From a bacterium (lineage in GTDB: Bacteria; Patescibacteriota; Minisyncoccia; Phycocordibacterales; UBA10002): DNA of 27,202 bases. Within the stretch, counting starts at the first letter, position 1. Each line of letters opens with the position of its first letter. A program made the translations under genes and the position numbers. Below are positions 5,299 through 12,609 of the stretch, piece after piece. The stretch spans positions 1 to 27,202 of the forward strand of contig JAUSFR010000038.1 in assembly GCA_030649775.1 (NCBI GenBank), written 5' to 3'. The notes under the pieces were generated by a model. That model did no database searches. It was given only the letters and a program-made list of their open reading frames with translations, and had not been told where the DNA came from.

Positions 5299-6954
5299 AT
5301 GAGCAAAACAAAGCAACACAAATATATTTTCGTTATTGGCGGTGTGATGTCGGGTGTCGGCAAAGGTATTGCCACCTCTTCAATCGGCGCGATTTTGCAG
5401 TCCAAGGGTTTTAAGGTGAATCTTATGAAGATTGACCCGTATCTCAACGTGGATGCGGGCACGATGAACCCCACCGAACATGGCGAGGTGTTTGTCCTAA
5501 ACTCCGGACTTGAAACCGACCAAGACATGGGGAACTACGAACGGTTTTTGAACCGCGACCTCTCACCGTCGGACTATATGACGAGTGGGATGGTCTACAA
5601 GGCGGTCATTGAACGTGAGCGAAGTCTCGGCTACAAGGGGAAGTTTGTAGAGGCGATTCCACACGTTACGGATGAAATCCGCGAGCGCATTATGCAGGCG
5701 AGTAGCACCAGCGGTTCGGATATTTCCGTGATTGAAATCGGGGGGACGATTGGCGATTTTCAGAACGAACTGTTTATTGAAGCCGCGCGCGTGCTCAAAC
5801 TAAAAAATCCCGATGACGTCATCTTTATTCTCGTTTCCTACCTTCCCGTACCGGGCACCATCGGCGAAATGAAAACTCGCCCGACCCAGAACGCCATCCG
5901 TCAGGTCAATTCCTACGGCGTGCAACCCGACATCATCATTGCGCGTGGACCGCAGGCACTTGACCACAAGCGCAAAGAAAAAATCGCACTCTCCTGTTCG
6001 GTGCCGGTCGAGCACGTTATTTCCGCTCCCGATATTGAGACGATTTACGAAGTGCCGGTCAATTTTGAAAAGGACAACCTCAGTGGGATTTTGCTGAATG
6101 CGCTTCGTTTGCGGGCAATCAAGAAAGATGGTCTTGCTCCTTGGAAAAAACTCGTATCGCGTATTAAATCGCTCAAAGACGAAGTCCATATCGGTATCAT
6201 CGGCAAGTATTTTGATACGGGTGACTTTGTGCTCTCCGACGCGTACCTCTCGGTTATTGAAGCGGTAAAACACTCCGCCTACGCGCTCGGCAAGAAGCCG
6301 ATAATGACCTGGATAAACTCAAAAGATTTTGAATCGGGAGACAAAGACGCCTCACTGCTTAGTCAGTTTGATGGGGTGGTGGTGCCAGGAGGCTTTGGCG
6401 AGAGCGGTATAGAAGGGAAGATAAAGGCTATCAAATACGTGCGCGAAAACAAGATTCCGTATTTCGGTCTCTGCTACGGTATGCAACTGGCGACCGTTGA
6501 ATACGCACGGCACGTTGCAGGACTCAAAGACGCGAACACAACCGAGATAAACCCGAAAACCGCGCATCCGGTTATTGATATTATGCCGGAGCAGAAAAAG
6601 CACATGGAGGAGGGAAAGTATGGCGCGACGATGCGACTCGGCTCTTATCCCGCGCATCTCAAGAAGGGGACGATTGCGTCGGAGGCCTATGGGCAGGACA
6701 TCATTAGCGAGCGTCATCGTCACCGCTATGAAGTAAATCCGGACTATATCGCGCAGATAGAAAAAGCCGGCCTTGTCTTTTCGGGTAGGTCTCCAAACGG
6801 CGTCCTTATGGAAATCGCCGAGCTTCCAAAGTCGGTACACCCGTTTTTCCTCGGGACCCAGTTCCATCCCGAGCTTCAGTCTCGTCCACTCGCGCCTCAT
6901 CCTTTGTTTACGGCCTTTATTAAGGCCTCTTTGGAGCGTTCAAAAAGAAAATAA
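5299..6954 (+). CDS. pyrG: CTP synthase
   Basis: Converts UTP, ATP and glutamine to CTP, the last step of pyrimidine ribonucleotide synthesis, in the cytoplasm. The 551 residues match the family length. The N-terminal synthetase domain carries the P-loop-like GGVMSGVGKGI (about 14-24), KIDPYLNVDAGTM and EHGEVFVL. The C-terminal class I glutamine amidotransferase domain has GGFGESGIEGKI, nucleophile Cys392 in GLCYGMQ, and His523/Glu525 in FHPE. All catalytic landmarks are present. The segment GGFGESG has Ser where Arg is common. ATG 5299 is preceded by AGGG but at very short spacing. The gene stands alone between ftsX and the aldolase gene. It is retained even though CPR cells generally lack full pyrimidine synthesis, consistent with interconverting salvaged nucleotides. 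Confidence 0.97.
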   Translation: MSKTKQHKYIFVIGGVMSGVGKGIATSSIGAILQSKGFKVNLMKIDPYLNVDAGTMNPTEHGEVFVLNSGLETDQDMGNYERFLNRDLSPSDYMTSGMVYKAVIERERSLGYKGKFVEAIPHVTDEIRERIMQASSTSGSDISVIEIGGTIGDFQNELFIEAARVLKLKNPDDVIFILVSYLPVPGTIGEMKTRPTQNAIRQVNSYGVQPDIIIARGPQALDHKRKEKIALSCSVPVEHVISAPDIETIYEVPVNFEKDNLSGILLNALRLRAIKKDGLAPWKKLVSRIKSLKDEVHIGIIGKYFDTGDFVLSDAYLSVIEAVKHSAYALGKKPIMTWINSKDFESGDKDASLLSQFDGVVVPGGFGESGIEGKIKAIKYVRENKIPYFGLCYGMQLATVEYARHVAGLKDANTTEINPKTAHPVIDIMPEQKKHMEEGKYGATMRLGSYPAHLKKGTIASEAYGQDIISERHRHRYEVNPDYIAQIEKAGLVFSGRSPNGVLMEIAELPKSVHPFFLGTQFHPELQSRPLAPHPLFTAFIKASLERSKRK

Positions 6955-7048
6955 TCTTGTAGATTGCTAAATTGACATTCCGGAGTAGTATGGGCCGAGA
7001 GTGCAACACTCTTGCAACAAACTGAAAACAACCGCGGTTTTAGTCCTT

Positions 7049-8059
7049 ATGAAAACATTACAATCTCTAGAAAAGACGGTACACGCCCTTATAGCGGAGG
7101 GCAAAGGTATTCTCGCCGCCGACGAAAGCGCGGGTACCTGCGACAAGCGTTTTGATGCCTACGGTATTCCGAAGACTCCCGAAATGCGCCGTAAATGGCG
7201 ACAGCTTTTGTTTTCCACCTCGGGAATACAGAACGGCCTATCCGGCGTCATACTCTATGACGAGACCATCAAGCAGAAGGCCGACGACGGTACTCCTTTC
7301 CCCAAGCTTTTACAGGGGCGCGGTATCATTCCCGGCATCAAGGTTGATGGCGGAACGGTTCCTTGGGAAGGGTCGCTAAGCGAAAAGATTACGAACGGCC
7401 TAGATGGTCTTCTCGGTCGGCTTGCCGAGTACCATACGCTTGGCGCGCGATTCGCGAAGTGGCGCGCGGTGATTACCATCGGTGAGGGACTTCCCACCGA
7501 GGGGTGCATACGAGAAAACGCGATACGCCTCGCGATGTATGCGAGAGCATGTCAGGTGGCGGATATCGTGCCGATTTTGGAACCCGAAGTGCTTTTGGAC
7601 GGCACGCACACACTCGCTCGTTCAAAGGAAGTGCTGACCCAGACACTTGAGATTGTGTTTGAGGAGGTTCAGAAATACGGCGCCCACCTTGAAGGTCTCC
7701 TCCTGAAGTCCAGTATGGCGCTTCCCGGCAAAGAGTCGGGGCTGACTGCTTCTCCGGAGGAAGTGGCGACGGCGACGCTTGATGCGTTTACAGCGTCGGT
7801 GCCGGCGAGCGTGCCCGGTATCGTATTTCTTTCGGGAGGTCAAACTCCGGAGGAAGCGACCATTCGGCTTAATACGATTGTACAAATGGCGAAAGCGCAA
7901 AAAGCTCCGTGGGTAACCACGTTCTCCTACTCACGCGCGCTCCAAGCTCCGGTGCTTGAGTACTGGAAAGGACAGGAGGCGAATGCTTCGGGAGCTCAGG
8001 CAATCTTTGAGAAACGGGTAAAGGAATCTTCGCTTGCCTCGAAAGGGGAATTTAAGTAA
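7049..8059 (+). CDS. Fructose-bisphosphate aldolase class I
   Basis: Schiff-base aldolase cleaving fructose 1,6-bisphosphate to dihydroxyacetone phosphate and glyceraldehyde 3-phosphate in glycolysis, or making it in reverse. The 336-residue protein has the animal-type class I signature: GKGILAADESAGTCDKRF near the N-terminus, LPTEGC, ILEPEVLLDG, and the Schiff-base lysine in LLLKSSMALPG (Lys220). Near the C-terminus FLSGGQTPEEATIRLN precedes WVTTFSYSRALQ. ATG 7049 is chosen because the longer frame from GTG 7001 adds a tail not expected for the family. A small hairpin (6998-7012, AGAGTG/CACTCT) lies upstream, with TTGACA at 6972 but no matching -10, so the promoter is unclear. A strong terminator follows, so this is a single-gene transcript. 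Confidence 0.95.
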   Translation: MKTLQSLEKTVHALIAEGKGILAADESAGTCDKRFDAYGIPKTPEMRRKWRQLLFSTSGIQNGLSGVILYDETIKQKADDGTPFPKLLQGRGIIPGIKVDGGTVPWEGSLSEKITNGLDGLLGRLAEYHTLGARFAKWRAVITIGEGLPTEGCIRENAIRLAMYARACQVADIVPILEPEVLLDGTHTLARSKEVLTQTLEIVFEEVQKYGAHLEGLLLKSSMALPGKESGLTASPEEVATATLDAFTASVPASVPGIVFLSGGQTPEEATIRLNTIVQMAKAQKAPWVTTFSYSRALQAPVLEYWKGQEANASGAQAIFEKRVKESSLASKGEFK

Positions 8060-8073
8060 GCAGTTTGAGTTAT

Positions 8074-8107
8074 GGCGTTCCCGCGTGGGAACGCCTTTGT
8101 TTTTTAT
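8074..8107 (+). terminator. Intrinsic terminator after aldolase gene
   Basis: GGCGTTCCC (8074-8082) pairs with GGGAACGCC (8087-8095) around GCGT, followed by TTTGTTTTTT. Confidence 0.93.
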
Positions 8108-8124
8108 CGGCTTATTTCTTTTCT

Positions 8125-8889
8125 ATGGAATTAGTGGACGTCGCGATTGAAGCGGCCAAGAAGGGGGGAGCGGTGGTATCCCGCTATTTTGAAACGGGGG
8201 TCGCCCGTGAAGTAAAAGACGACAAAAGTTTTGTGACGATTGCCGATAAGGAGGCGGAAACCGCGATTATCGGAGAAATTAAAAAGCAGTTTCCCGAGCA
8301 CAGCATTTTGAGCGAGGAAAGTGGGGCAGAAACAAAAAATTCGCCCTATCAGTGGATTATTGACCCGCTGGATGGCACGGCCAATTTCGTTAACGGCATT
8401 CCGCTCTTTGCTGTGTCTATCGCCGTGCTTAAGGATGGTGTACCGGTTGCCGGTGTGATTTATCAGCCGGTGGGAAATTCGCTCTATACCGCAGAGCGCG
8501 GGAAGGGAACAACGTGGAACGGAAAAAAAGTGTCCGTTTCGGACGGCGACACCGAACATGCCGTCATTACCTTCAGTCCCGGCAAAAAGGCGAAGAAACA
8601 GCTGAATGAACTTTTTGGAAACGCCGAAGACTTTGTGAAGTCCAAACGCTACCTCGGGTGCGCGGCACTGGACCTCGCCTACGTGGCGCGCGGGGGCACG
8701 GAAGGTGTGCTGTTTCTGGGTCTCAACAAATGGGACTACGCCGCCGGAGTGCTTCTCGTGGAGGAGGCAGGTGGAAAGATTACCGACTTTTCGGGGAAGC
8801 CATGGATTTTTGGCGCGAGCGACTACTTTATCGCCTCAAACGGCGTCGTACACCCCGCACTCCTCGCTCTTGCACAAAAAACACTCTAA
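8125..8889 (+). CDS. Inositol monophosphatase family protein
   Basis: Metal-dependent, lithium-sensitive-type phosphatase fold of 254 aa. The metal-binding motif DPLDGTANF is at 80-88 with upstream SEES near 67-70. The second motif LNKWDYAAGVLLVEEAGG includes Trp203-Asp204. Family members hydrolyse inositol-1-phosphate, fructose-1,6-bisphosphate or 3'-phosphoadenosine 5'-phosphate, and the substrate here cannot be read from sequence. Its position after an FBP aldolase would suit a bisphosphatase role, which is inference. The start at 8125 follows the aldolase terminator, and an earlier in-frame start at 8065 would lie inside that terminator. A weak TATTTC box ends 6 nt before the ATG. The TAA stop codon is directly abutted by a MITE-like element and is one copy of its likely target duplication. 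Confidence 0.93.
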   Translation: MELVDVAIEAAKKGGAVVSRYFETGVAREVKDDKSFVTIADKEAETAIIGEIKKQFPEHSILSEESGAETKNSPYQWIIDPLDGTANFVNGIPLFAVSIAVLKDGVPVAGVIYQPVGNSLYTAERGKGTTWNGKKVSVSDGDTEHAVITFSPGKKAKKQLNELFGNAEDFVKSKRYLGCAALDLAYVARGGTEGVLFLGLNKWDYAAGVLLVEEAGGKITDFSGKPWIFGASDYFIASNGVVHPALLALAQKTL

Positions 8890-9049
8890 GAGCCTATCCA
8901 CTATCTTCCCCTTGTCCTAAACCCTTATTTTTGGCTCCAAAACTTCGGCTCGTCCTCACCATAATTCATTATGTTTCGTACTCCGCCTCGCCTTTCGCCT
9001 AAAAATAAGGCTTTTATGACTTGGGTACCTAAGACTAGTGGATAGGCTC
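8890..9049. mobile_element. MITE-like 160-bp inverted-repeat element
   Basis: The outer 14 bp, GAGCCTATCCACTA at 8890-8903 and its perfect complement at 9036-9049, are terminal inverted repeats. A second 10-bp stem (8923-8932 with 9001-9010) and a central CATAAT/ATTATG hairpin (8960-8973) complete a long hairpin. TAA flanks both sides (8887-8889 and 9050-9052), consistent with a 3-bp target duplication. GAG-starting ends with TNA duplications recall the IS1031 subgroup of the IS5 family, but that assignment is tentative. There is no internal coding capacity. The left TAA is the stop codon of the IMPase-family gene. Confidence 0.75.
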
Positions 9050-9060
9050 TAAACCAATTC

Positions 9061-9104
9061 AAAACAACATTCCAACATTCTCAAGAATGTTGGAATGTTG
9101 TTTT
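9061..9104. terminator. Bidirectional terminator, 21-bp stem
   Basis: Bases 9061-9081 pair perfectly with 9084-9104 around a two-base loop, with A-rich left and T-rich right ends. It lies between the IMPase-family gene and the converging HAD gene and touches the HAD stop codon. Confidence 0.9.
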
Positions 9105-9733
9105 TAGTTACTCAAAGTGCGGATTATGTCGGGAAGTTTCTTGAAAGTTTTCGTGTGCGCGTCTGCTTTACCGTGTCGTCTCCCGCCGTAGAGAATAGTT
9201 TTCATTCCTGCGGAGTGTCCCGCGTCAATGTCGGTGTGCGAGTCGCCGATGTAGACACACTCGCTTGGTTTGAGACGGAGACGTTTCGCCGCAAGAAGAA
9301 GCGGTTCGGGGTGGGGTTTATGGTGCGTCACGTCTTCAACTGTGACACGAACGGGAAAGTATTTTTCGGTGTGTGCAAACGGAAAGTAGCGTTTGGTCAG
9401 CCCCTGGTTGTTTCTGCTGGTGACAATACCGAGTTTATACCGCTCGGAAAGTATATCCAGCGTTTCCCGCATCAGTAGAGGTTCCGAAAGAAGCTCTGTT
9501 CGGTAGGATACTTTTTCTATAATTTCGTGAAGCCGTTCCAGTTCTTCGGTCAGCTCCGATTTTGCCATATGTTTTAGCGCGAGTTCTAGCGGGAGGTGAA
9601 ATGCTTTTTTGTAGCGCGTCCTCGTTGGTTTCGGGTGACCCATATGGGCGAGGACATCTCCAAAAAATTGAAGCCCCGATTCAAACGAGCCCAGGAGAAC
9701 CCCGTCTATATCAAATAAAACTCCTTTAATCAT
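9104..9733 (-). CDS. HAD family hydrolase (phosphoglycolate phosphatase-like)
   Basis: A 209-residue haloacid dehalogenase superfamily phosphatase. Motif I is DIDGVLLG (Asp8, Asp10), motif II IVTSRN (Thr105/Ser106), motif III Lys139 in HHKPHPEP, and motif IV GDSHTDIDAG (Asp164, Asp168). The helical cap between residues about 15 and 85 is of the type found in phosphoglycolate phosphatase and pyrophosphatase PpaX relatives. The natural substrate is not predictable, but small sugar phosphates or pyrophosphate are usual. The enzyme is cytoplasmic, with no signal peptide. It is transcribed alone, with a TATAAT box 24 bp upstream and a bidirectional terminator at its end. An overlapping plus-strand frame is a shadow. 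Confidence 0.93.
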   Translation of the reverse strand: MIKGVLFDIDGVLLGSFESGLQFFGDVLAHMGHPKPTRTRYKKAFHLPLELALKHMAKSELTEELERLHEIIEKVSYRTELLSEPLLMRETLDILSERYKLGIVTSRNNQGLTKRYFPFAHTEKYFPVRVTVEDVTHHKPHPEPLLLAAKRLRLKPSECVYIGDSHTDIDAGHSAGMKTILYGGRRHGKADAHTKTFKKLPDIIRTLSN

Positions 9734-9751
9734 AAGATGTACATACCAATA

Positions 9752-9795
9752 TACGAATTATACAAATGAATACGAATGGCTACGAATAGATACCC
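9752..9795. repeat. 10-bp phased TACGAAT repeats
   Basis: TACGAAT occurs at 9752, 9771 and 9781, with variants TACAAAT at 9761 and TACCCAG at 9791, giving a run with roughly 10-bp spacing. It lies over the promoter region of the HAD gene. Confidence 0.6.
9757..9762 (-). promoter_or_regulatory. -10 element of the HAD gene
   Basis: A perfect TATAAT on the minus strand gives an expected start near 9750, a 17-nt leader. It sits inside the phased TACGAAT repeats. No clear -35 was found. Confidence 0.5.
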
Positions 9796-9853
9796 AGTGG
9801 CATCGCTCTTAACTCTACGGTGAGAGCAGTATATGACGTGTGTAGATATTTGC

Positions 9854-9886
9854 AAAAAAATCGGCACACAGCGGGGCTGTGTGCCG
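9854..9886 (-). terminator. Intrinsic terminator of purH fragment gene
   Basis: A 10-bp perfect stem (9862-9871 with 9877-9886, five-base loop) followed on the minus strand by seven T. It lies 12 nt past the stop codon. The remaining bases to 9796 hold nothing recognisable. Confidence 0.93.
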
Positions 9887-9897
9887 AAAGACGGTCT

Positions 9898-10581
9898 TCA
9901 GGGGACCGATAGATGAGTACTCCTCCGTGTCGGTGGGGGAACAATTATCCGCTTGGTTTCTTTTTTGGGAAGGATTTTCACAGGAGCGGACACGGTGGGG
10001 GGTGGAGGGGCAAGGAAATTTGCGATAGCGTTGTCGTAGTCAGCCGTCGCTCGGAAAACTTTTCCCGCAAGACGTTCACGCAGTTCCAAGGTTGTTTTTC
10101 CTTCACTTCCATCCATGCACTCAAGCACCTCGCTGTAGTCTGCGGGGTCCACAATGACGGTGACGGAGGCGTGATTTTTCGCTCCGCTACGCACCATCGC
10201 GGGTCCACCGATATCAATGTTCTCTATGACCTCGGCTCGGGTGGCTCCCGGTTTCTGCGCCGTTTTCTCAAACGGGTAGAAGTTCACCACAACGAAGTCA
10301 ATCGGCAGGATACCGTGCGCACGCACTGTAGCCACATGTTTTTCGTTTCCACGAATGTACAGGATGCCCCCGTGAACTTTGTGATGGAGCGTCTTTACGC
10401 GACCATCCAGCATTTCCGGAAGCCCGGTGTATTCGTGAATGGGAAGGTAGGGAATACCTTCGGCCAAAAGCGTGAGTGCTGTCCCGCCGGTTGAGACGAG
10501 GGTGAGTCCAAAGCCCACGAGCTCTTTCGCGAACTCGGTAAGACCCGTTTTGTCCGAAACTGAAAGTAATGCATAGGGCAT
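9898..10581 (-). CDS. purH: Stand-alone IMP cyclohydrolase domain of PurH
   Basis: Residues 1-190 match the N-terminal MGS-like IMP cyclohydrolase half of bifunctional PurH. Landmarks are LLSVSDKTGL at 5-14, STGGTA at 30-35, LDGRVKTLHHKVHGG at 58-72, DFVVVNFYPF at 95-104, ENIDIGGPAMVRSGAKNH at 120-137 and ATADYDNAI at 179-187. IMP cyclohydrolase closes FAICAR to IMP. The AICAR transformylase half (about 330 residues) is missing, replaced by a 37-residue Pro/Lys/Arg-rich tail. A terminator directly downstream and no transformylase-like sequence in any frame argue against a recent frameshift. A clear AAGGAG Shine-Dalgarno supports the start. No other purine gene is nearby. It could work with a separate transformylase, or have another ligand role through the MGS fold. 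Confidence 0.88.
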   Translation of the reverse strand: MPYALLSVSDKTGLTEFAKELVGFGLTLVSTGGTALTLLAEGIPYLPIHEYTGLPEMLDGRVKTLHHKVHGGILYIRGNEKHVATVRAHGILPIDFVVVNFYPFEKTAQKPGATRAEVIENIDIGGPAMVRSGAKNHASVTVIVDPADYSEVLECMDGSEGKTTLELRERLAGKVFRATADYDNAIANFLAPPPPTVSAPVKILPKKETKRIIVPPPTRRSTHLSVP

Positions 10582-10636
10582 AACTCGTTTCTCCTTTTAT
10601 TGAGGTTTTTATTGTCCCGTGAGGGGTTCTCTCTTC

Positions 10637-10664
10637 ATAGTATTCCTTCCCTCCTGAAATGCAA
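10637..10664 (-). promoter_or_regulatory. Promoter of the purH fragment gene
   Basis: On the minus strand TTGCAT (10664-10659), a 16-bp spacer and TACTAT (10642-10637) give a start near 10630 and a 48-nt leader with Shine-Dalgarno AAGGAG. Confidence 0.55.
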
Positions 10665-10713
10665 GAAAACCGGATAAAACTGGCTCTTTTCATCTAATGG
10701 TAGGAAAGTATGG

Positions 10714-10719
10714 TATACT
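10714..10719 (+). promoter_or_regulatory. Extended -10 of the LAGLIDADG gene (leaderless)
   Basis: TGGTATACT carries an extended -10 TG and ends 6 nt before the ATG, placing the predicted start site on the start codon. Confidence 0.6.
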
Positions 10720-10725
10720 TCACCC

Positions 10726-11427
10726 ATGCCAAGCAATTGGGCAAAAGGGATGACCAAGGAAACCCACCCTTCAATACGAAAAAGAGCGGATACGATGCGT
10801 ACGCGCAAAATTGATAATTTCGCGAAATGGCGAAATATGATGAAGGCGACAGGGAAAATACGTTCCGTGTACCCACTGTTCAAAAAGGATGGGGATTTAG
10901 CTGAACTTATAGGAGTAGTGTTGGGTGACGGACATATTAGGAGATTCCCAAGGACCGAGGAACTTTCAATATTTTCAAACTCCAACAACCCCGGATTTAT
11001 ATCCCGCTATGCTCGGCTTATGGAGCGTATTTTTGACAAGAAACCAGCACTCACCAAACATCAAGGCAACTGCACACGAATAAGGCTCTACCAAAAAGAG
11101 GTTCATTCGCGACTCGGAGTGCCTTATAGTCCCCGTGGAAAGCTACATATTCGTGTTCCTCGCTGGATTTTGAATAATGAGAAATATATAGTAAGGTACT
11201 TGAGGGGATTATATGAAGCCGAGGGGTCCCATTGCGTCCACCTCCCGACGGGTACCTATAAGCTATTTTTCAGCAACAGAAATCAATCAATGCTTAACAA
11301 TGTGTTCAGGCTTTTGCGAAAACTTGGTTTTCACCCCCACAAAAGCAAGAATCACTATAACGTTCAGCTATCAAAAAAAGTTGAGGTGTTTAAAGCGATT
11401 AAGTTGCTCCAGTTTAGGAAATATTAA
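10726..11427 (+). CDS. LAGLIDADG family homing endonuclease-like protein
   Basis: A 233-residue protein with two LAGLIDADG-type helices: LAELIGVVLGDGHI at 58-71 (acidic Asp in GDG) and YLRGLYEAEGS at 158-168 (acidic Glu). This is the layout of a monomeric two-motif endonuclease. Such enzymes cut long DNA sites and spread themselves or their host intron. The N-terminal 55 residues are very basic and may be an extra DNA-binding part. It is not inside an intron or intein here; it is free-standing and ends 3 nt before tRNA-Gln. Its codons look more AT-rich than its neighbours, suggesting transfer. It has its own leaderless-type promoter, divergent from the purH fragment gene. Both acidic motif residues are kept, so it could be active. 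Confidence 0.85.
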   Translation: MPSNWAKGMTKETHPSIRKRADTMRTRKIDNFAKWRNMMKATGKIRSVYPLFKKDGDLAELIGVVLGDGHIRRFPRTEELSIFSNSNNPGFISRYARLMERIFDKKPALTKHQGNCTRIRLYQKEVHSRLGVPYSPRGKLHIRVPRWILNNEKYIVRYLRGLYEAEGSHCVHLPTGTYKLFFSNRNQSMLNNVFRLLRKLGFHPHKSKNHYNVQLSKKVEVFKAIKLLQFRKY

Positions 11428-11430
11428 GAT

Positions 11431-11504
11431 TGCGGGATCGGCTAATGGTAGGCCAATAGACTCTGAATCTATTAATCTTGGTTCGAATCCAAGTCCCGCA
11501 GCCA
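11431..11504 (+). tRNA. tRNA-Gln (anticodon CUG)
   Basis: A 74-nt cloverleaf: acceptor TGCGGGA/TCCCGCA with the U1-A72 pair typical of tRNA-Gln, D loop with GG, anticodon stem ATAGA/TCTAT with loop CTCTGAA (anticodon CTG), T arm CTTGG-TTCGAAT-CCAAG, discriminator G and encoded CCA. It starts 3 nt after the LAGLIDADG stop codon, so co-transcription is possible. Confidence 0.96.
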
Positions 11505-11576
11505 TATACATTGCTCGAACATCCACTCATTACGTGACAAGCACGAGAGGTGGAAAAAGAGGTATCATTAAAGGGT

Positions 11577-12164
11577 ATGAGCAAAAAAAGCGTTCGTAGT
11601 GGAGTGAGAGGTTTTACTTTGATAGAACTTCTGGTGGTGATTTCCCTTATCGGGTTGCTTTCAAGTATCATCTACGCTTCGCTCAGTAAGGCGCGGGAAA
11701 AGTCCGGCGACGCAAAGGCCGTGACCGACCTCAATACGCTGAATACCGCCGTCCAGCTTTATTATAGCGACTACGGAAAGTGGCCACCGGGTAGCAGTGC
11801 CATTTCCTATTACTCAACACTGTCCGGCCTCGGTATACCGTGGTCCACGCTCATGACTGTACTTCGTCCGTATCTTCCGAAAGACGTGGTGCCTCCATTC
11901 CCGTCGCTTCCTTCACAATATGGAGCAATTTCTCAAGGCTATACCTTTGTCAGTACGAACGGCACTCCCACCACCATCAAATTCTGGAATGGAAATACCG
12001 GCGTTTTTTCGGGCTGTATTATTTTGACGGAGGGGTATCACCTTGATTTTCTTTTACCTAACCAATCTGCGCTTACGCTAAATGACCACGGCATTGACCC
12101 CGATGGTTTTGAACGAGCCGATGGGAATTATGTGTACAAATACACCATTGCGGAATGTCCGTAG
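11577..12164 (+). CDS. Type IV pilin / type II secretion pseudopilin-like protein
   Basis: A 195-residue prepilin. After a short basic leader (MSKKSVRSGVRG) comes the prepilin peptidase site G12-F13 in GFTLIELLVV, with Glu at position +5, then the hydrophobic alpha-1 helix to about residue 33. The following ALSKAREKSGDAKAVTDLNTLNTAVQLYY helix and YGKWP resemble the GspG/PilA-type core. The C-terminal half carries two cysteines that could form a disulfide loop. It would be cleaved and methylated by a prepilin peptidase and built into pili or pseudopili used for DNA uptake, attachment or secretion. The start ATG 11577 is chosen because it gives a normal leader; a GTG at 11550 is also in frame. 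A TATCAT box lies 8 nt before the ATG. Confidence 0.9.
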   Translation: MSKKSVRSGVRGFTLIELLVVISLIGLLSSIIYASLSKAREKSGDAKAVTDLNTLNTAVQLYYSDYGKWPPGSSAISYYSTLSGLGIPWSTLMTVLRPYLPKDVVPPFPSLPSQYGAISQGYTFVSTNGTPTTIKFWNGNTGVFSGCIILTEGYHLDFLLPNQSALTLNDHGIDPDGFERADGNYVYKYTIAECP

Positions 12165-12196
12165 GGGTACCGATTGGTAAGATTGAGTCATCGTAC

Positions 12197-12202
12197 TATA
12201 CT
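12197..12202 (+). promoter_or_regulatory. -10 element of the 112-aa gene (leaderless)
   Basis: TATACT ends 6 nt before the ATG at 12209, the same spacing as for prfB and the LAGLIDADG gene. Confidence 0.6.
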
Positions 12203-12208
12203 GTAGCT

Positions 12209-12547
12209 ATGAACGAATCATTTGAAGATGTGGGCGGGGACGCAGAAGCAAAAATAGACCGCAGTGCCGTTGAAAAACAGGTAAGGCAGGTCAGGAGCGC
12301 CGTTATGACCGGTACCGACACGACATCCCGTCAAGCTTATTCGGAATTAGTCGCGTTTGCGCAGAAGTTTCAGAGCAAGGTGCCCGACTGGGAACGTTAC
12401 CGTCTTTACCATATTTTTATTGGGAGCACTCCACCGGGAAGTGCGGACCTCTTTGACGTTGAGGGTCCGCTCGCGGAGGAGTTCTCGATTGCTCGCTTCG
12501 CGGAGAGCCTTACGGAGCGTTTTAAACTAAAAACGGAAGAGAATTAG
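12209..12547 (+). CDS. Hypothetical protein, 112 aa
   Basis: I do not recognise this protein. It is small, soluble and acidic, with no signal peptide or membrane helix. The N-terminal half looks helical and polar (SAVEKQVRQVRSAV, residues 19-32), the middle has YRLYHIFIGSTPPGSADLF, and the C-terminus is again helical and charged. The start at 12209 is preferred over the longer frame from 12155 because a TATACT box sits exactly 6 nt upstream and the longer frame would overlap the pilin gene. It lies between the pilin-like gene and the M14 pair in the same direction. A link to either is only positional. Confidence 0.65.
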   Translation: MNESFEDVGGDAEAKIDRSAVEKQVRQVRSAVMTGTDTTSRQAYSELVAFAQKFQSKVPDWERYRLYHIFIGSTPPGSADLFDVEGPLAEEFSIARFAESLTERFKLKTEEN

Positions 12548-12609
12548 ACAGAGAGGCGAAAACAGGTGGAAATATGAGGAGGGTCGTTTTTCGTGCTACC
12601 ATAGACAGT

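Noticed and set aside
2330..6954. UGA recoding as in some CPR lineages
   Set aside because: RF2 with intact SPF and GGQ is encoded, and several family-length genes, such as ftsE and the two-domain GH130 gene, end in TGA.
8065..8124. An extended N-terminus of the IMPase-family protein from 8065
   Set aside because: It would cross the aldolase terminator, and the family starts near residue 21 of that frame.
9796..9897. A frameshifted remnant of the PurH AICAR transformylase domain downstream of the purH fragment
   Set aside because: A terminator lies 12 nt after the stop codon and no transformylase-like peptide was seen in any frame.
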